From positions 1 to 64,000 of the forward strand of contig JAGYXB010000825.1 in NCBI GenBank assembly GCA_022495005.1: a stretch of 64,000 bases of DNA, read 5' to 3'. Under the pieces are notes generated by a model. That model was given only the letters and a program-made list of their open reading frames with translations, was not told where the DNA came from and did no database searches. The position numbers were made by a program, and so were the translations under genes. How positions within the stretch are numbered: the first letter of the stretch is position 1; every line of letters begins with the position of its first letter. Of the stretch, positions 1-12,252 are shown piece after piece. The DNA comes from Rhyacophila brunnea (taxonomy: Eukaryota > Arthropoda > Insecta > Trichoptera > Rhyacophilidae).

Positions 1-540
1 CAAAATAATGTTATTTCTATAATAAAAAACCTTGTGTGTATTCTATATTGATTAAAAAATATAATTTCATCATCATAAGTAGGTACAATAACGTATGATT
101 GTTCGACATGAATATTGTAGGTTAACCGAAATTAAAACACTTATATATTATATTGTAAATAAATAGTAATTACATTATATTTACAATTCCTTGTGTATAC
201 TATATTGTTATTTTGAATTGATAATATTTATAAGTAAATACCTATGTCTGACTAAACTAAGTCACCCGCACGCTGTGAATGGCTTTGAACCATGGATTGA
301 GGAAAATAATGATCCTAGCTAATAAAAAATTCTATACATAAGGGTTTTGGCTTTAAACTTGTATAAATAAAATGCTTTTGGATTTAATATATAGACATAA
401 TTTAAAAGTATTTTGGAAATAGTGTAAATAATTATAATTAATTGTTATTCGAGAAATGGATACAGTTAAGAAGGTTCTAATAATTGATAAACTGTAAATT
501 ATTCTCATCATTAATGTTTGAGACTTTCATGGTTGTTTTT
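1..540. other. AT-rich intergenic or intronic DNA, nothing recognised
   Basis: No repeat shared with the rest of the window, no splice-bounded open frame and no RNA gene could be seen. Confidence 0.5.
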
Positions 541-706
541 TTATCGTATTAGATTTTTGGGTTTCAACCGTGTGTACTTCTTCCTTCTTTCCCCGGCGTT
601 TAGGGCTCGTTGTAGATAATGCATGATAATGGCTTCTGCAATGAGCCCGAAACGTCGAGGAAAGAAGGAAGTACACACGGGGGAAACCCAAAGATCTATT
701 ACGATA
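541..706. mobile_element. Foldback (inverted-repeat) MITE
   Basis: The two halves are inverted copies. The left arm has 'ttgggtttcaaccgtgtgta' then 'cttcttccttctttcc'. The right arm has 'ggaaagaaggaagtacacac' then 'gggggaaaccca'. The outer ends also pair ('tatcgtatt' with 'attacgata'). The loop lies around 610-650. No coding capacity. Superfamily is not identified and no convincing target duplication was found. Confidence 0.65.
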
Positions 707-1284
707 TTCTCATCATTGACCGGGTTATCCTTTACTACATTAGTATCAATTGAGCTAGCTATGAATAGATTTTGATGTCCGCTTACAAAACCACTATAAA
801 GTTTAAGCGATACCTATAAAAATTAAAAAAAAAAACATTTTTCAGAATTAGGCTTTGTCTAAAATGAAAACCTGAAAAATGAAAGTGCGGAAATAATTTT
901 TTTATCGTTTATAGGTAAATTGCACTGCAATACAATTGCAGTGTATTCACGTTCTTTTAATGCTGAAATTTTGGGAGTCCAATGTCACATAGTTTTCGAA
1001 ATACATACTTCTTAAACGACGGTAGACCAATTTATACTTTAGACCTGAAAGAGTGGATGTCCATTTTAAGTCATTTTTGCTTTGAGCTATAGCAAAAAGA
1101 CTTGCAAAAGTGCGGAAGTCCAATATACGGAGTTTTAGTCCGAATGCGAGGGAGTATTTTTTTAAAATAGATTAGGAATGCTGAAGTGACACTTGGACTG
1201 CATTATTGGCTATCACCCGCCTCGTCGAATATTGTAGTCTGTTGAAGGTTTAAAAATTAAACTACAATCAAATATTATTTGGCT
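707..1284. other. AT-rich spacer, nothing recognised
   Basis: Mostly unique-looking AT-rich sequence. No coding or structural signal could be supported. Confidence 0.4.
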
Positions 1285-1427
1285 TGGTTACGCAGAGTTT
1301 AATTATTTTTTTCAAAACTAACTACCACTATCTGACAATTAATGGAAACAAATTCTTTCGTATGGCTGGCAAAGCTTAGTGTCCACTATTTATGTCGGAT
1401 TTTAACAGCCTGCTTCCACCCTTTGCC
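1285..1427 (+). mobile_element. Truncated right end of MITE family T
   Basis: The stretch 'gtccactatttatgtcggat' followed by 'tttaacagcctgcttccacc' and 'ctttgccag' matches the right terminal inverted repeat of the complete family-T elements at 3206-3803 and 53651-54238. Upstream, 'aactaccactatctg' resembles the 'aaccacctccatctg' and 'aaccagcatcatctg' interior motifs of those copies. The left half is not visible, so this is a 5'-truncated relic. An open frame runs through it, but it is just TE sequence. Confidence 0.6.
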
Positions 1428-3205
1428 AGTCTCAAACAATATTCTTTCAAGAAGGGCATCCCTTATTCGGGAAGTGAGGGAAAAACTTAATAAAGGTAAG
1501 TTATCGCCAAGAATACCTACATTTTCAATCATTCGTTTATTATCATGTTCCTAACTTTTGTTTACAGATAATGCTAATACTAATAACCAACCTAAAAAAA
1601 ATGGTGTAATATTTCATGAACTAATCAATAAGGATGGTTTACTATGTTATACAAGTTTGATTAATCAAGGCTTGATTCTATATTATATAATATCATACAC
1701 CTTTGTCTTTCTATAGTGGTGAATGGTGAATTTAATTTGTAGCTAGCATCTCAACTTCGATGCAGACTAGCGATTTGAATGACAAGACTACATTGCTCAT
1801 TGCAATGATACTGAAAAGAATTATCAGATTCTACGTAGTCCGAACTTATATTTATTTTTTTGTTTTATAATACTAAAGCTTGTTTTTACGTCTACTGATA
1901 ACTTGCACTTACAGAAAATCTTTCTTCTTTGACACCATCTCTCAAAATTACTAATGGATTACTATGCTTAATTCAAATGAACATGAATCGATGGATTTAT
2001 AAAAGTGTTTGCCAATACCACTGCTAAGCAATAGTTAAAGTTTCTACAAAAGAAAGCTAATAAATTCCCAATAGGTACGTTGATATTGTTCACAGTATTG
2101 ACGATTTCACACCTCTTGAGTGAAGTATTTTTATTGAATAAAATATTATAATCCGATATCTGATATTATGTCCGTGGAGACAAAACATTTTGGTTGAAAG
2201 CACAATACAATAATATGTCCTATACCTAAACTTTATAATGCAAAAAAATTCTGCAAATCAAAATAAATCAAATTTATACAATATTACACAAGTGTTTTGT
2301 TATTTTTTATTATTTTTGTATTTGCATTGTGTGTAATGGCTTAAAATATACCTATGATGATTATTATTACAAAAATATAATTTTAATTGATATTATTTTA
2401 TCGTTTTATTACATATTCAAAAGCCCAAGTCTTAGTATAGAAATTATACAAAAGACAACTTAGAGCAGCTGAAGATAATTTCCCAATTATGAATTAAATA
2501 ATTAAAAAAAAGTCTAACCTCGAATGGCCTTTACAATTTACTAATTTAGCAAAATAATCAGAGATATCTGAAAAGTTTCATTTGTAGACATTAGACTGAT
2601 TTTTTGTTTTGTTGATTGATTTGTTTTTGGTTAAAACTGCTCTCCTGGAAAATATTGAATATGTGATTTCCAGACTTTAAGCTCTAATTTACAGTTACAT
2701 TATGTATCATAATATGCATATAATTTTCTAACGTAAATGAAACGCGCATATTTATAAAGTATGTATGTGTTACTTTGTAAACGAAATACAGTAGGTAGCT
2801 AAAATAAATAACATTTTTGCTCCAAACTGCAACACATTGGGCTAAACAGAATAGAGATTTCATTAACAGACCTTTTACGAAGAATGGTTTTAACTTGTTA
2901 GCCATTCGCCCAACCCATTTTGTATTTTCGTTGTATTAACAAACATTTAAATTGATTGGGTCCACTTTTTGATAGACAATCGCTCCAACAACTCGGGGTC
3001 ACCAAAACACCAAACACAATCACTGCTGAACTTTTAATTACCCTTTAATTATCACATTGAAATAACACGTTAATTATATAAATATACCTACCCTAAATAA
3101 CTGGATAACTGCATTTATTTAATTCATTTTGGATATAATTGACGTTTTAAACTTTATAGAAAGGTACGTACTATATGTACAACTTAAACATATTCTGATA
3201 ATACA
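1428..3205. other. AT-rich spacer, no recognised feature
   Basis: Long AT-rich interval with short random open frames only. No splice-bounded exon, RNA gene or repeat related to other parts of the window was recognised. Confidence 0.4.
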
Positions 3206-3803
3206 CCGGTGGCGAAGAGTGGAAGTATACTGTTAAGATCCGACATAAATAGTTAAGACTAAACTTTGCCAGTCATTTGTATTCATTGAACTAAAACAAC
3301 GTGTAGACAGTGTTGGTTAGTTTTTAAAATTTAATTAAACCCTACCTAATCCAAGCCATAGTAGGTTTTAGTAGAAAATATTAGTTTATCCATAAGACAT
3401 ATAAAATTAAACCATACATAATTTTAGAAACTTACCTATTTTATAGATAGAAGAATATTTTTTTATCGATTATGGTTTAGTTTAGGCAGGGTGTAATGAA
3501 TTAAACCTGATTGAAATGAACTAACAAGCACCATCTGTTCCTAATATGTATTCTGAATTCTACGAAAACAAATAGTAAATATGACTGAAAATGTGTGCAA
3601 TATTTTTGTCGGATCTCCCATAGCATACTTAAACTATTATGGTTTCATTAAGGCAGGGTCTCATTGAAATTTAAAATCTAACCACCTCCATCTGCAAATT
3701 GTATTCTTAGTTAAATTTTTAAAACAGATAAGTTTCACTGACAAATTTTACTGTGCATTATTTACGTTGAATCTTAACAACCTACCTCCACTCTTCGCAC
3801 TAG
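3206..3803 (+). mobile_element. MITE family T, full-length copy beside the satellite
   Basis: About 600 bp with terminal inverted repeats. The left end reads 'ggtggcgaagagtggaagta' then 'tactgttaagatccgaca'. The right end reads 'gaatcttaacaacctacctc' then 'cactcttcgcac'. The interior ('ttttatcgattatgg', 'gactgaaaatgt', 'gtcggatc(t/g)cccatag') aligns in reverse complement with 53651-54238, so both are copies of one family. It is non-coding and must move in trans. Superfamily is unknown; a target duplication could not be fixed because the satellite begins at the right boundary. Confidence 0.75.
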
Positions 3804-6800
3804 TGTCAACCCATATAGGCCTACCCTATTTATATTTAGAACAATTAGTTTAACAATATTCAGTGTGTACTACTTATGGTGGATGTTAATAGCTTACCTC
3901 CACACTTCGGTACTGACATCAACCATCATCAGTCTACCTAATTTATATTTAGAACAATTAGGTTAACAACATTTAGTGTGCACTATTTATAGCGGATTTT
4001 AACAGCCCTCCACCCTTCGCTACTGGTGTCAAACCACTTCAGTCAACCCTATTTCTTCTTCTTATTCCACCCTGGCATGTCCCAACATTGGGGCATAGGG
4101 CAAGCACAAGTTCGCGCCACTTCCCTATTTATATTTAGAATAATCAGTTTAACAAAATTTAGTGTGCATTATTTATGGAGGATATTAGTAGCATTCCTAC
4201 ACCCATCGATACTAGTGTGCACTATTTATGATGGATTTTAACAGTCTACCTCCACCCTCCGCTACTGGCATCAAGCCACATCAGTCTACCCTATTTATAT
4301 GAAGAAATATTATTCAACAAAATTTAATGTGCACTATTTACATATATTTAGTTTAACAAAATTTAGTGTGCACTATTTATATTGGATTTTAACAGCCTAC
4401 CTCCACTCTTCGCTAATGGTGTCAACCCATATCAGTATACCGAATTCATATTTAGAACAGTTATTAGTTTAAAAAAAATAATATGCCCTATTTATGGTGG
4501 ATATTAACAGCCTACCTTCACCCTTCGCTACTGGTTTCAACCCAAATCACCCTACCGTATTCATATTTAGAGCAATTATTGGTTTAACAAAATTTAATGT
4601 GCGCTATTCATGGTGGATATTAACAGCCTGCCTCCACTCTTCGCTTCTGGTGTCAACCCATATAAGTCTACCCTATGTATATTTCGAACAATTAGATTAA
4701 CAGAATTTAGTGTGCACTGTTAATGGTGGATTTTGACAGCCTACCTCCACCCATCGCTACTGGTGTGCATTATTTATGGTGGATTTTAACAGCCTACCTC
4801 CATCCTTCGCTACACTACAACTAACAATAAGTTTAAAAAAATAATAATAAGCGCTATTTATGGCGGATATTAACAGCCTATTTCCACCCTTCGCTAATGG
4901 TGTCAACCCACATCCGTTGACCATATTCATATTCATAACAGTTATTAGTTTAACAGAATTTAGTGTGCACTATTTATGGTGGATTTTAAAGTCTATCTCC
5001 ACCCTCCGCTACTGGCGTCAAGCCACATCAGTCTACCCTATTTATATTAAGAACAATTATTTAACAAAATTTAATGTGCACTATTTACATATATTTAGTT
5101 TAACAAAATTCAGGGTGCAGTATTTATAGTGGATTTTAACAGCCTACCTCCACTCTTCGCTAATGGTGTCAACCCGTATCAACCCGTATCAGTATATATA
5201 TAACAAAAATTAATATGCCTTATTTATGGTGGATATTAACAGCCTACCTTCACCCTTCGCTACTGGTGTCAACCAACATCACTCTACCGTATTCATATTT
5301 AGAGCAATTATTGGTTTAACAAAATTTAATGTGCGCTATTTATGGTGGTTATTAACAGCCTACCTCCACTCTTCGCTACTGGTGTCAACCCATATAAGTC
5401 GACCCTATTTATATTTAAAACAATTAGTTTAACAGAATTTAGTGTGCACTGTTTATGGTGGATTTTGACAGGCTACCTTCACCCATCGCTACTGGTGTGC
5501 ACTATTAATGGTGGATTTTAAAAGCCTTCATCCAACCTTCGCTACACTACAACTAACAATTAGTTGAGAAAAAATTAATGTGCGCTATTTATGGCGGATA
5601 TAACCAGCCTACCTCCACCCTTCGCTAATGGTGTCAACCCATATTAGTCTACCGTATTCATATTTAGAATAGTTATTAGTTTAACAAAAATAATATGTCC
5701 TATTTATAGTGGAATTTGACAGCCTACCTTAACCCATCGCTATTGGTGTGCTCTATTTATGGTGGATTTTAAAAGCCTTCATCCAACCTTCGCTACACTA
5801 CAACTAACAATTAGTTGAGGAAAAATAAATGTGCGCTATTTATGGCGGATATAACCAGCCTACCTCCACCCTTCGCTAATGGTGTCAACCCATATTAGTC
5901 TACCGTGTTCATATTTAGAATAGTTATTAGTTTAACAAAAATAATATGTCCTATTTATAGTGGCATTTGACAGCCTACCTTAACCCATAGCTATTGGTGT
6001 GCACTATTTATGGTGGATTTTAAAAGCCTTCATCCAACCTTCGCTACACTACAACTAACAATTAGTTGAGGAAAAATAAATGTGCGCTATTTATGGCGGA
6101 TATAACCAGCCTACCTCCACCCTTCGCTAATAGTGTCAACCCATATTAGTCTACCGTGTTCATATTTAGAATAGTTATTAGTTTAACAAAAATAATATTT
6201 CCTATTTATAGTGGAATTTGACAGCCTACCTTAACCCATCGCTGTTGGTGTGCACTATTTATGGTGGATTTTAACAGCCTTCATCCAACCTTCGCTACAC
6301 TACAACTAACACTTAGTTTAGGAAAAATAATGTGCGCTATTTATGGTGGATATAACCAGACTACCTCCACCCTTCGCTAATGGTGTCAACCCATATTAGT
6401 CTACCATATTCATATTTAGAATAGTTATTAGTTTAACAAAAATGATTGTCCTTTTTATGGTGGAATTTGCCAGCCTACCTTCACCCATCGCTATTGGTGT
6501 GCACTATTTATGGTGGATTTTAACAGCCTACATCCAACCTTCGCTACACTACAACTAACAATTAGTTTAGGAAAAAATAATGTGCGCTATTTATGGTGGA
6601 TATTAACGGCCTACTTCAACCCTTCGCTAATGGTGTCAACCCATATTAGTCTACCGTATTCATATTTAGAATAGTTATTAGTTTAACAAAAATTAATATG
6701 TCCTAATTATGGTGGAATTTGACAGCCTACCTTCACCCATCGCTTTTGGTGTGCACTATTTATGGTGGATTTTAATAGCCTTTATCCAACCTTCGCTACA

Positions 6801-9800
6801 CTACAAATAACAATTAGTTTAGGAAAAATTAATGTGCGCTATTTATGGCGGATATAACCAGCCTCGGTAATGGTGTCAACCCATATCAGTCTACGGTATT
6901 CATATTTAGAATAGTCATTAGTTTAACAAAAATTAATATGATATTAATAGCCTACCTCCACCCTTCGCTAATGGTTTCAACCCATATTAGTCTACTGTAT
7001 TCATATTTAGAATAGTTATTAGTTTAACAAAAATTAATGTCCTCTTTATGATTGATTTTGACAGCCTACCTTCACCCATCTCTATTGGTGTGCACTATTT
7101 ATGATGGATTTTAACAGCCTACATCTAACCTTCGCTACACTACAACTATAAAATAGTTTAGGAAAAATTAATGTGCGCTATTTATGACGAATATTAACAG
7201 CCTTCCTCCACCCTTCGCTAATGGTGTCAACCTATATCAGTCTACGGTATTCATATTTAGAACGGTTATTTGTTTAACAAAATTTAGTGTGCACTATTTA
7301 TGGTGGATTTTAACAGCCTACCTCCACCCTTCGCTAATGGTGTCAACCCATATTAGTCTACCGTATTCATATTTAGAATAGTTATTAGTTTAACAAAAAT
7401 TAATGTCCTATTTATGGTGGAATTTGACAGCCTACCTTCAGCCATCGCTTCACTACAACAAACAATTAGTTTAGGAAAAATCAATGTGCGCCATTTATGG
7501 AGGATATTAACAGCCTACCTCCACCCTTCGCTAATGGTGTCAACCCATATTAGTCTACCGTATTCATCTTTAGAATAGTTATTAGTTTAACAAAAATTAA
7601 TGTCCTATTTATGGTGGAATTTTGACAGCCTACCTTCACCCATCGCTTTTGGTGTGCATTATTTATGGTGGATTTCAACAGCCTATATCCAAACTTCGCT
7701 ACACTACAACTAACAATTAGTTAAGGAAAAATAATGTGCGTTATTTATGGCGGATATTAACAACCTACCTCCACCCTTCGCTAATGGTGTCAACCCATAT
7801 CAGTCTACGGTATTCATATTTAGAATAGTGATTAGTTTAACAAAAATTAATATGTCCTAATTATGGTGGAATTTGACAGCCTACCTTCACCCATCGCTAT
7901 TGGTGTGCACTATTTATGGTGGATTTTAATAGCCTTTATCCAACCTTCGCTACACTACAACTAACAATTAGTTGAGGAAAAATAAATGTGCGCTATTTAT
8001 GGCGGATATAACCAGCCTACCTCCACCCTTCGCTATTAGTGTCAACCCATATTAGTCTACCGTGTTCATATTTAGAATAGTTATTAGTTTAACAAAAATA
8101 ATATTTCCTATTTATAGTGGAATTTGACAGCCTACCTTAACCCATCGCTATTGGTGTGCACTATTTATGGTGGATTTTAACAGCCTACATCCAACCTTCG
8201 CTACACTACAACTAACAATTAGTTTAGGAAAAAATAATGTGCGCTATTTATGGTGGATATTAACGGCCTACTTCAACCCTTCGCTAATGGTGTCAACCCA
8301 TATTAGTCTACCGTATTCATATTTAGAATAGTTATTAGTTTAACAAAAATTAATATGTCCTAATTATGGTAGAATTTGACAGCCTACCTTCACCCATCGC
8401 TATTGGTGTGCACTATTTATGGTGGATTTTAATAGCCTTTATCCAACCTTCGCTACACTACAAATAACAATTAGTTTAGGAAAAATTAATGTGCGCTACT
8501 TATGGCGGATATAACCAGCCTACCTCCACCCTCGGTAATGGTGTCAACCCATATCAGTCTACGGTATTCATATTTAGAATAGTCATTAGTTTAACAAAAA
8601 TTAATATGATATTAATAGCCTACCTCCACCCTTCGCTAATGGTTTCAACCCATATTAGTCTACTGTATTCATATTTAGAATAGTTATTAGTTTAACAAAA
8701 ATTAATGTCCTCTTTATGATTGATTTTGACAGCCTACCTTCACCCATCTCTATTGGTGTGCACTATTTATGATGGATTTTAACAGCCTACATCTAACCTT
8801 CGCTACACTACAACTATAAAATAGTTTAGGAAAAATAAATGTGCGCTATTTATGACGAATATTAACAGCCTACCTCCACCCTTCGCTAATGGTGTCAACC
8901 TATATCAGTCTACGGTATTCATATTTAGAACGGTTATTTGTTTAACAAAATTTAGTGTGCACTATTTATGGTGGATTTTAACAGCCTACATCCACCCTTC
9001 GCTAATGGTGTCAACCCATATTAGTCTACCGTATTCATATTTAGAATAGTTATTAGTTTAACAAAAATTAATGTCCTATTTATGGTGGAATTTGACAGCC
9101 TACCTTCAGCCATCGCTTCACTACAACAAACAATTAGTTTAGGAAAAATCAATGTGCGCTATTTATGGAGGATATTAACAGCCTACCTCCACCCTTCGCT
9201 AATGGTGTCAACCCATATTAGTCTACCGTCTTCATCTTTAGAATAGTTATTAGTTTAACAAAAATTAATGTCCTATTTATGGTGGAATTTTGACAGCCTA
9301 CCTTCACCCATCGCTTTTGGTGTGCATTATTTATGGTGGATTTCAACAGCCTATATCCAAACTTCGCTACACTACAACTAACAATTAGTTAAGGAAAAAT
9401 AATGTGCGTTATTTATGGCGGATATTAACAACCTACCTCCACCCTTCGCTAATGGTGTTAACCCATATCAGTCTACGGTATTCATATTTAGAATAGTTAT
9501 TAGTTTAACAAAAATTAATATGTCCTAATTATGGTGGAATTTGACAGCCTACCTTCACCCATCGCTATTGGTGTGCACTATTTATGGTGGATTTTAACAG
9601 CCTATATCCAACCTTTGCTACACTACAACTAACAATTAGTTAAGGAAAAAATAATGTGCGCTATTTATGGCGGATATTAAAAGCCTACCTCTACCCTTCG
9701 CTTATGGTGTCAACCCAAATTAGTCTACCGTATTCATATTTAGAATAGTTATTAGTTTAACAAAAATTAATGTCCTTCTTATGATTGATTTTGACAGCCT

Positions 9801-11012
9801 ACCTTCACCCATCGCTATTGGTGTGCACTATTTATGATGGATTTTAACAGCCTACATCTAACCTTCGCTACACTACAACTATAAAATAGTTTAGGAAAAA
9901 TTAATGTGCGCTATTTTTGACGAATATTAACAGCCTACCTCCACCTTTCGCTAATGGTGTCAACCTATATCAGTCTACGGTATTCATATTTAGAACGGTT
10001 ATTTGTTTAACAAAATTTAGTGTGCACTATTTATGGTAGATTTTAACAGCCTACCTCCACCCTTCGCTAATGGTGTCAACCCATATTTGTCTACCGTATT
10101 CATATTTAGAATAGTTATTAGTTTAACGAAAATTAATATGTCCTATTTATGGTGGAATTTGACAGCCTACCTTCACCCATCGCTATTGGTGTGCACTATT
10201 GATGGTGGATTTTAACAGCCTACATCCAACCTTCGCTACACTACAACTAACAATTAGTTTAGGAAAAATTAATGTGCGCTATTTATGGCGGATATTAACA
10301 GCCTACCTCTACCCTTCGCTAATGGTGTCAACCCATATTAGTCTACCGTATTCATATTTAGAATAGTTATTAGTTTTACAAAAATTAATGTCCTATTTAT
10401 GGTGGAGTTTGACAGCCTACCTTCACCCATCGCTATTGGTGTGCACTATTTATGGTGGATTTTAACAGCCTACATTCAACCTTCGCTACACTACAACTAA
10501 CAATAAGTTTAGGAAAAATTAATGTGCGCTATTTATGGCGGATATAAGCAGCCTACCTCCAACCTTCGCTAATGGTGTCAACCCATAGCAGTCTACCGTA
10601 TTCATATTTAGAACAATTGGTTTAACAAAACTTTATTTGCGCTATTTATGGTGGATATTAACAGCCTACTTCCACTCCTCGCTACTGGTGTCAACACATA
10701 TCAGTCGACTCTATTTATACTTAGAACAATTAGTTTAACAGAATTTATTGTGCACTGTTTGTGGTGGATTTGACAGCCTACCTCCACCCATCGCTACTGG
10801 TGTGCACTATTTATGGTGGATTATAACAGCCTACCTCCAACCTTAGCTACACTACAACTAACAATTTGTTTAAGAAAAATTAATATGCGCTATTTATGGC
10901 GGATATTAACATCCTACCTCCACCCTTCGCTACTGTCCACCCATACCAATCTACCCTATTCACTTTGAAAATAATTTGTTTAACAGAATTTAGTGTGCAC
11001 TATTTTTGGTGG
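3804..11012 (+). repeat. 7.2-kb satellite array built from MITE-T terminal repeats
   Basis: Tandem array of units beginning 'gtgc(a/g)ctatttatggtgg' and continuing with 'acagcctacctccaccc' and 'ttcgctaatggtgtcaaccc'. Three unit types alternate. A, about 115 bp, is a terminal-repeat copy plus a tail through 'tattcatatttagaata'. B, about 53 bp, starts 'tgtcctatttatggtgg' and is little more than the terminal repeat. C, about 83 bp, has the tail 'tacactacaactaacaatta'. Together they form a higher-order unit of about 250 bp: 'gtgcgctattt' recurs at 5580, 5831, 6082, 6332, 6582 and 6834. The first part (3804-5550) is less regular and older-looking. Around 4047-4120 a piece of unrelated sequence interrupts a unit. 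All open frames here are satellite, not genes. Confidence 0.9.
6540..9595 (+). repeat. 1,668-bp tandem segmental duplication inside the satellite
   Basis: The block around 6540-7925 is repeated at about 8197-9593 with nearly identical sequence and shared private variants. For example 'atattaatagcctacc' is at 6941 and 8609, and 'gccatcgcttcactac' is at 7441 and 9109, both offset by 1,668. An 11-bp length difference near 6863 and 8520 ('acctccaccct' present only in the second copy) shifts the upstream offset to 1,657. A third partial copy of the variant with 'tatgattgattttgac' lies near 9780-10020. Confidence 0.8.
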
Positions 11013-11270
11013 ATCAAAATTTGCGCATATTGTTTCATGAGATACACACCTACAAATTAACACATTGGCATTTATTGCAATATCAACTAAAGATTAGTCA
11101 CGCATGTATTTTTTTCAAATCGCCTTCCACTACTCACAATTAGGTAGGTACCATCAATTTCTGATTAGCAAAGTTCATATTATTGTTACTGCATTCCTTC
11201 GGTCGTCGCAATCAAAGTGTCTAGTTACCAATTTATTTTGTTGTTGTCTACCTACTACAGACACATTCCA
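11013..11270. other. Spacer after the satellite
   Basis: The last satellite unit dissolves at about 11012. Nothing further is recognised before the 90-bp tandem repeat. Confidence 0.4.
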
Positions 11271-11525
11271 TTCTGGATCATCTTTAGTTTGGTTTTGTGA
11301 GAATATAAATAGAGCCACGAAATGTCAACCTTCATACCAGATACATAATAAATATATTCATTTCTGGATCATCTTTAGTTTGGTTTTGTGAGAATATAAA
11401 TAAAGCCACAAAATGCCAACCTTCTTACAAAATACATAATATATATTAACTTCTGGACCAACATTAGTTCAGCTTTGAGGATATAAATAGAGCAACAAAA
11501 TGGCAATCTTTGTTAGAAAAATGGC
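11271..11525 (+). repeat. About 90-bp tandem repeat, three units
   Basis: Units start at 11271, 11362 and 11451 with 'ttctgga(t/c)ca' and share 'gaatataaatagagccac' or a close variant. Spacing is 91 and 89 bp. The third unit is more diverged. It is unrelated to the adjacent satellite. Confidence 0.75.
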
Positions 11526-11726
11526 CGTTTCTAGAACAATTTGAGCATATTTTTATGGCGAGTACATCGACTGGAATTAGTGGCAAACTGGCAACCTAGG
11601 AAACTATTGAAGCGATGTTGTCAATTCGCGCAGACGTATTCTATTTCAACGAAGATAAATGGCTATAAAGGTGGATCAACACCTCCTCTAACTTCTTACA
11701 CGATCAACAAACAACGGGAAGAGTTG

Positions 11727-11728
<2 letters not shown>

Positions 11729-11764
<36 letters not shown>
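11729..11764. repeat. (TA)n microsatellite
   Basis: About 18 uninterrupted TA units immediately 3' of the poly-variable tail of the SINE at 11768. Open frames with tyrosine-isoleucine runs here are artefacts. Confidence 0.95.
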
Positions 11765-11765
<1 letters not shown>

Positions 11766-11767
11766 TT

Positions 11768-11955
11768 TCTTTTGAATTATTAATAACCATGTCCCTGCTT
11801 TTTCGTAAAAAGTGGTTGTTAGTAATTTCAACAATCACAAACATCCAGGCTTTCAGAAAAACACATAAATGTTGTGACATCACCGGCAATCGAACCCAGA
11901 ACTTTCGGGTAGAAGGCAAGCGCCTTACGCACTGCGCCACGAGAGTCGCCTCCTC
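11768..11955 (-). mobile_element. tRNA-derived SINE, family A
   Basis: On the minus strand the head reads 'ggcgactctcgtggcgcagt' with an A-box-like 'tggcgcagtgcg' and a B box 'gggttcgattgccgg', then a body with 'gcctggatgtttgtgattgt' and the tail 'aagcagggacatggttatta'. The same head and body occur at 44685-44835 and a tail fragment at about 51458-51500. The head still resembles a pol III promoter. The element is inverted relative to the numbering and ends in the TA run. Confidence 0.8.
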
Positions 11956-12252
11956 ATCTGATGTTAATTATTGAGTTAAAAAAAAAACCAACAATTGTAA
12001 TGGTTAAGTCGTTTTTCCCACGTCACTTCCTTCTTTTTTTTAAACTGTTATCAAATCGGCATTTGCAGCTTACATCATTTGGAAACAATGTGTATTTAGC
12101 CTGTACAACGTTATTATGCAATAAAACCAATTTTGAAAAAAACATTCCATTTTTAAAGTCGAAATATATTTGTGTACATCGGAATAAGTAAATGGTTTAA
12201 TTATTATTATACAGTTATTATATTATGGTATATCATAACATTACAATATCAG
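11956..12252. other. AT-rich spacer
   Basis: No feature recognised. Confidence 0.4.

Noticed and set aside
4026..10215. Many 60-89 codon frames with shared 'LTKFSVHYLWWILTAYLHPSL' type text
   Set aside because: They are translations of the satellite units in one frame, repeat with the unit, and carry no independent coding signal.
3804..11012. CRISPR-like array of repeats and spacers
   Set aside because: Units are contiguous satellite monomers without unique spacers, in a eukaryotic context with no cas genes.
11541..11974. Frames at 11541-11783, 11728-11940 and 11789-11974
   Set aside because: They run through the TA microsatellite and SINE A.
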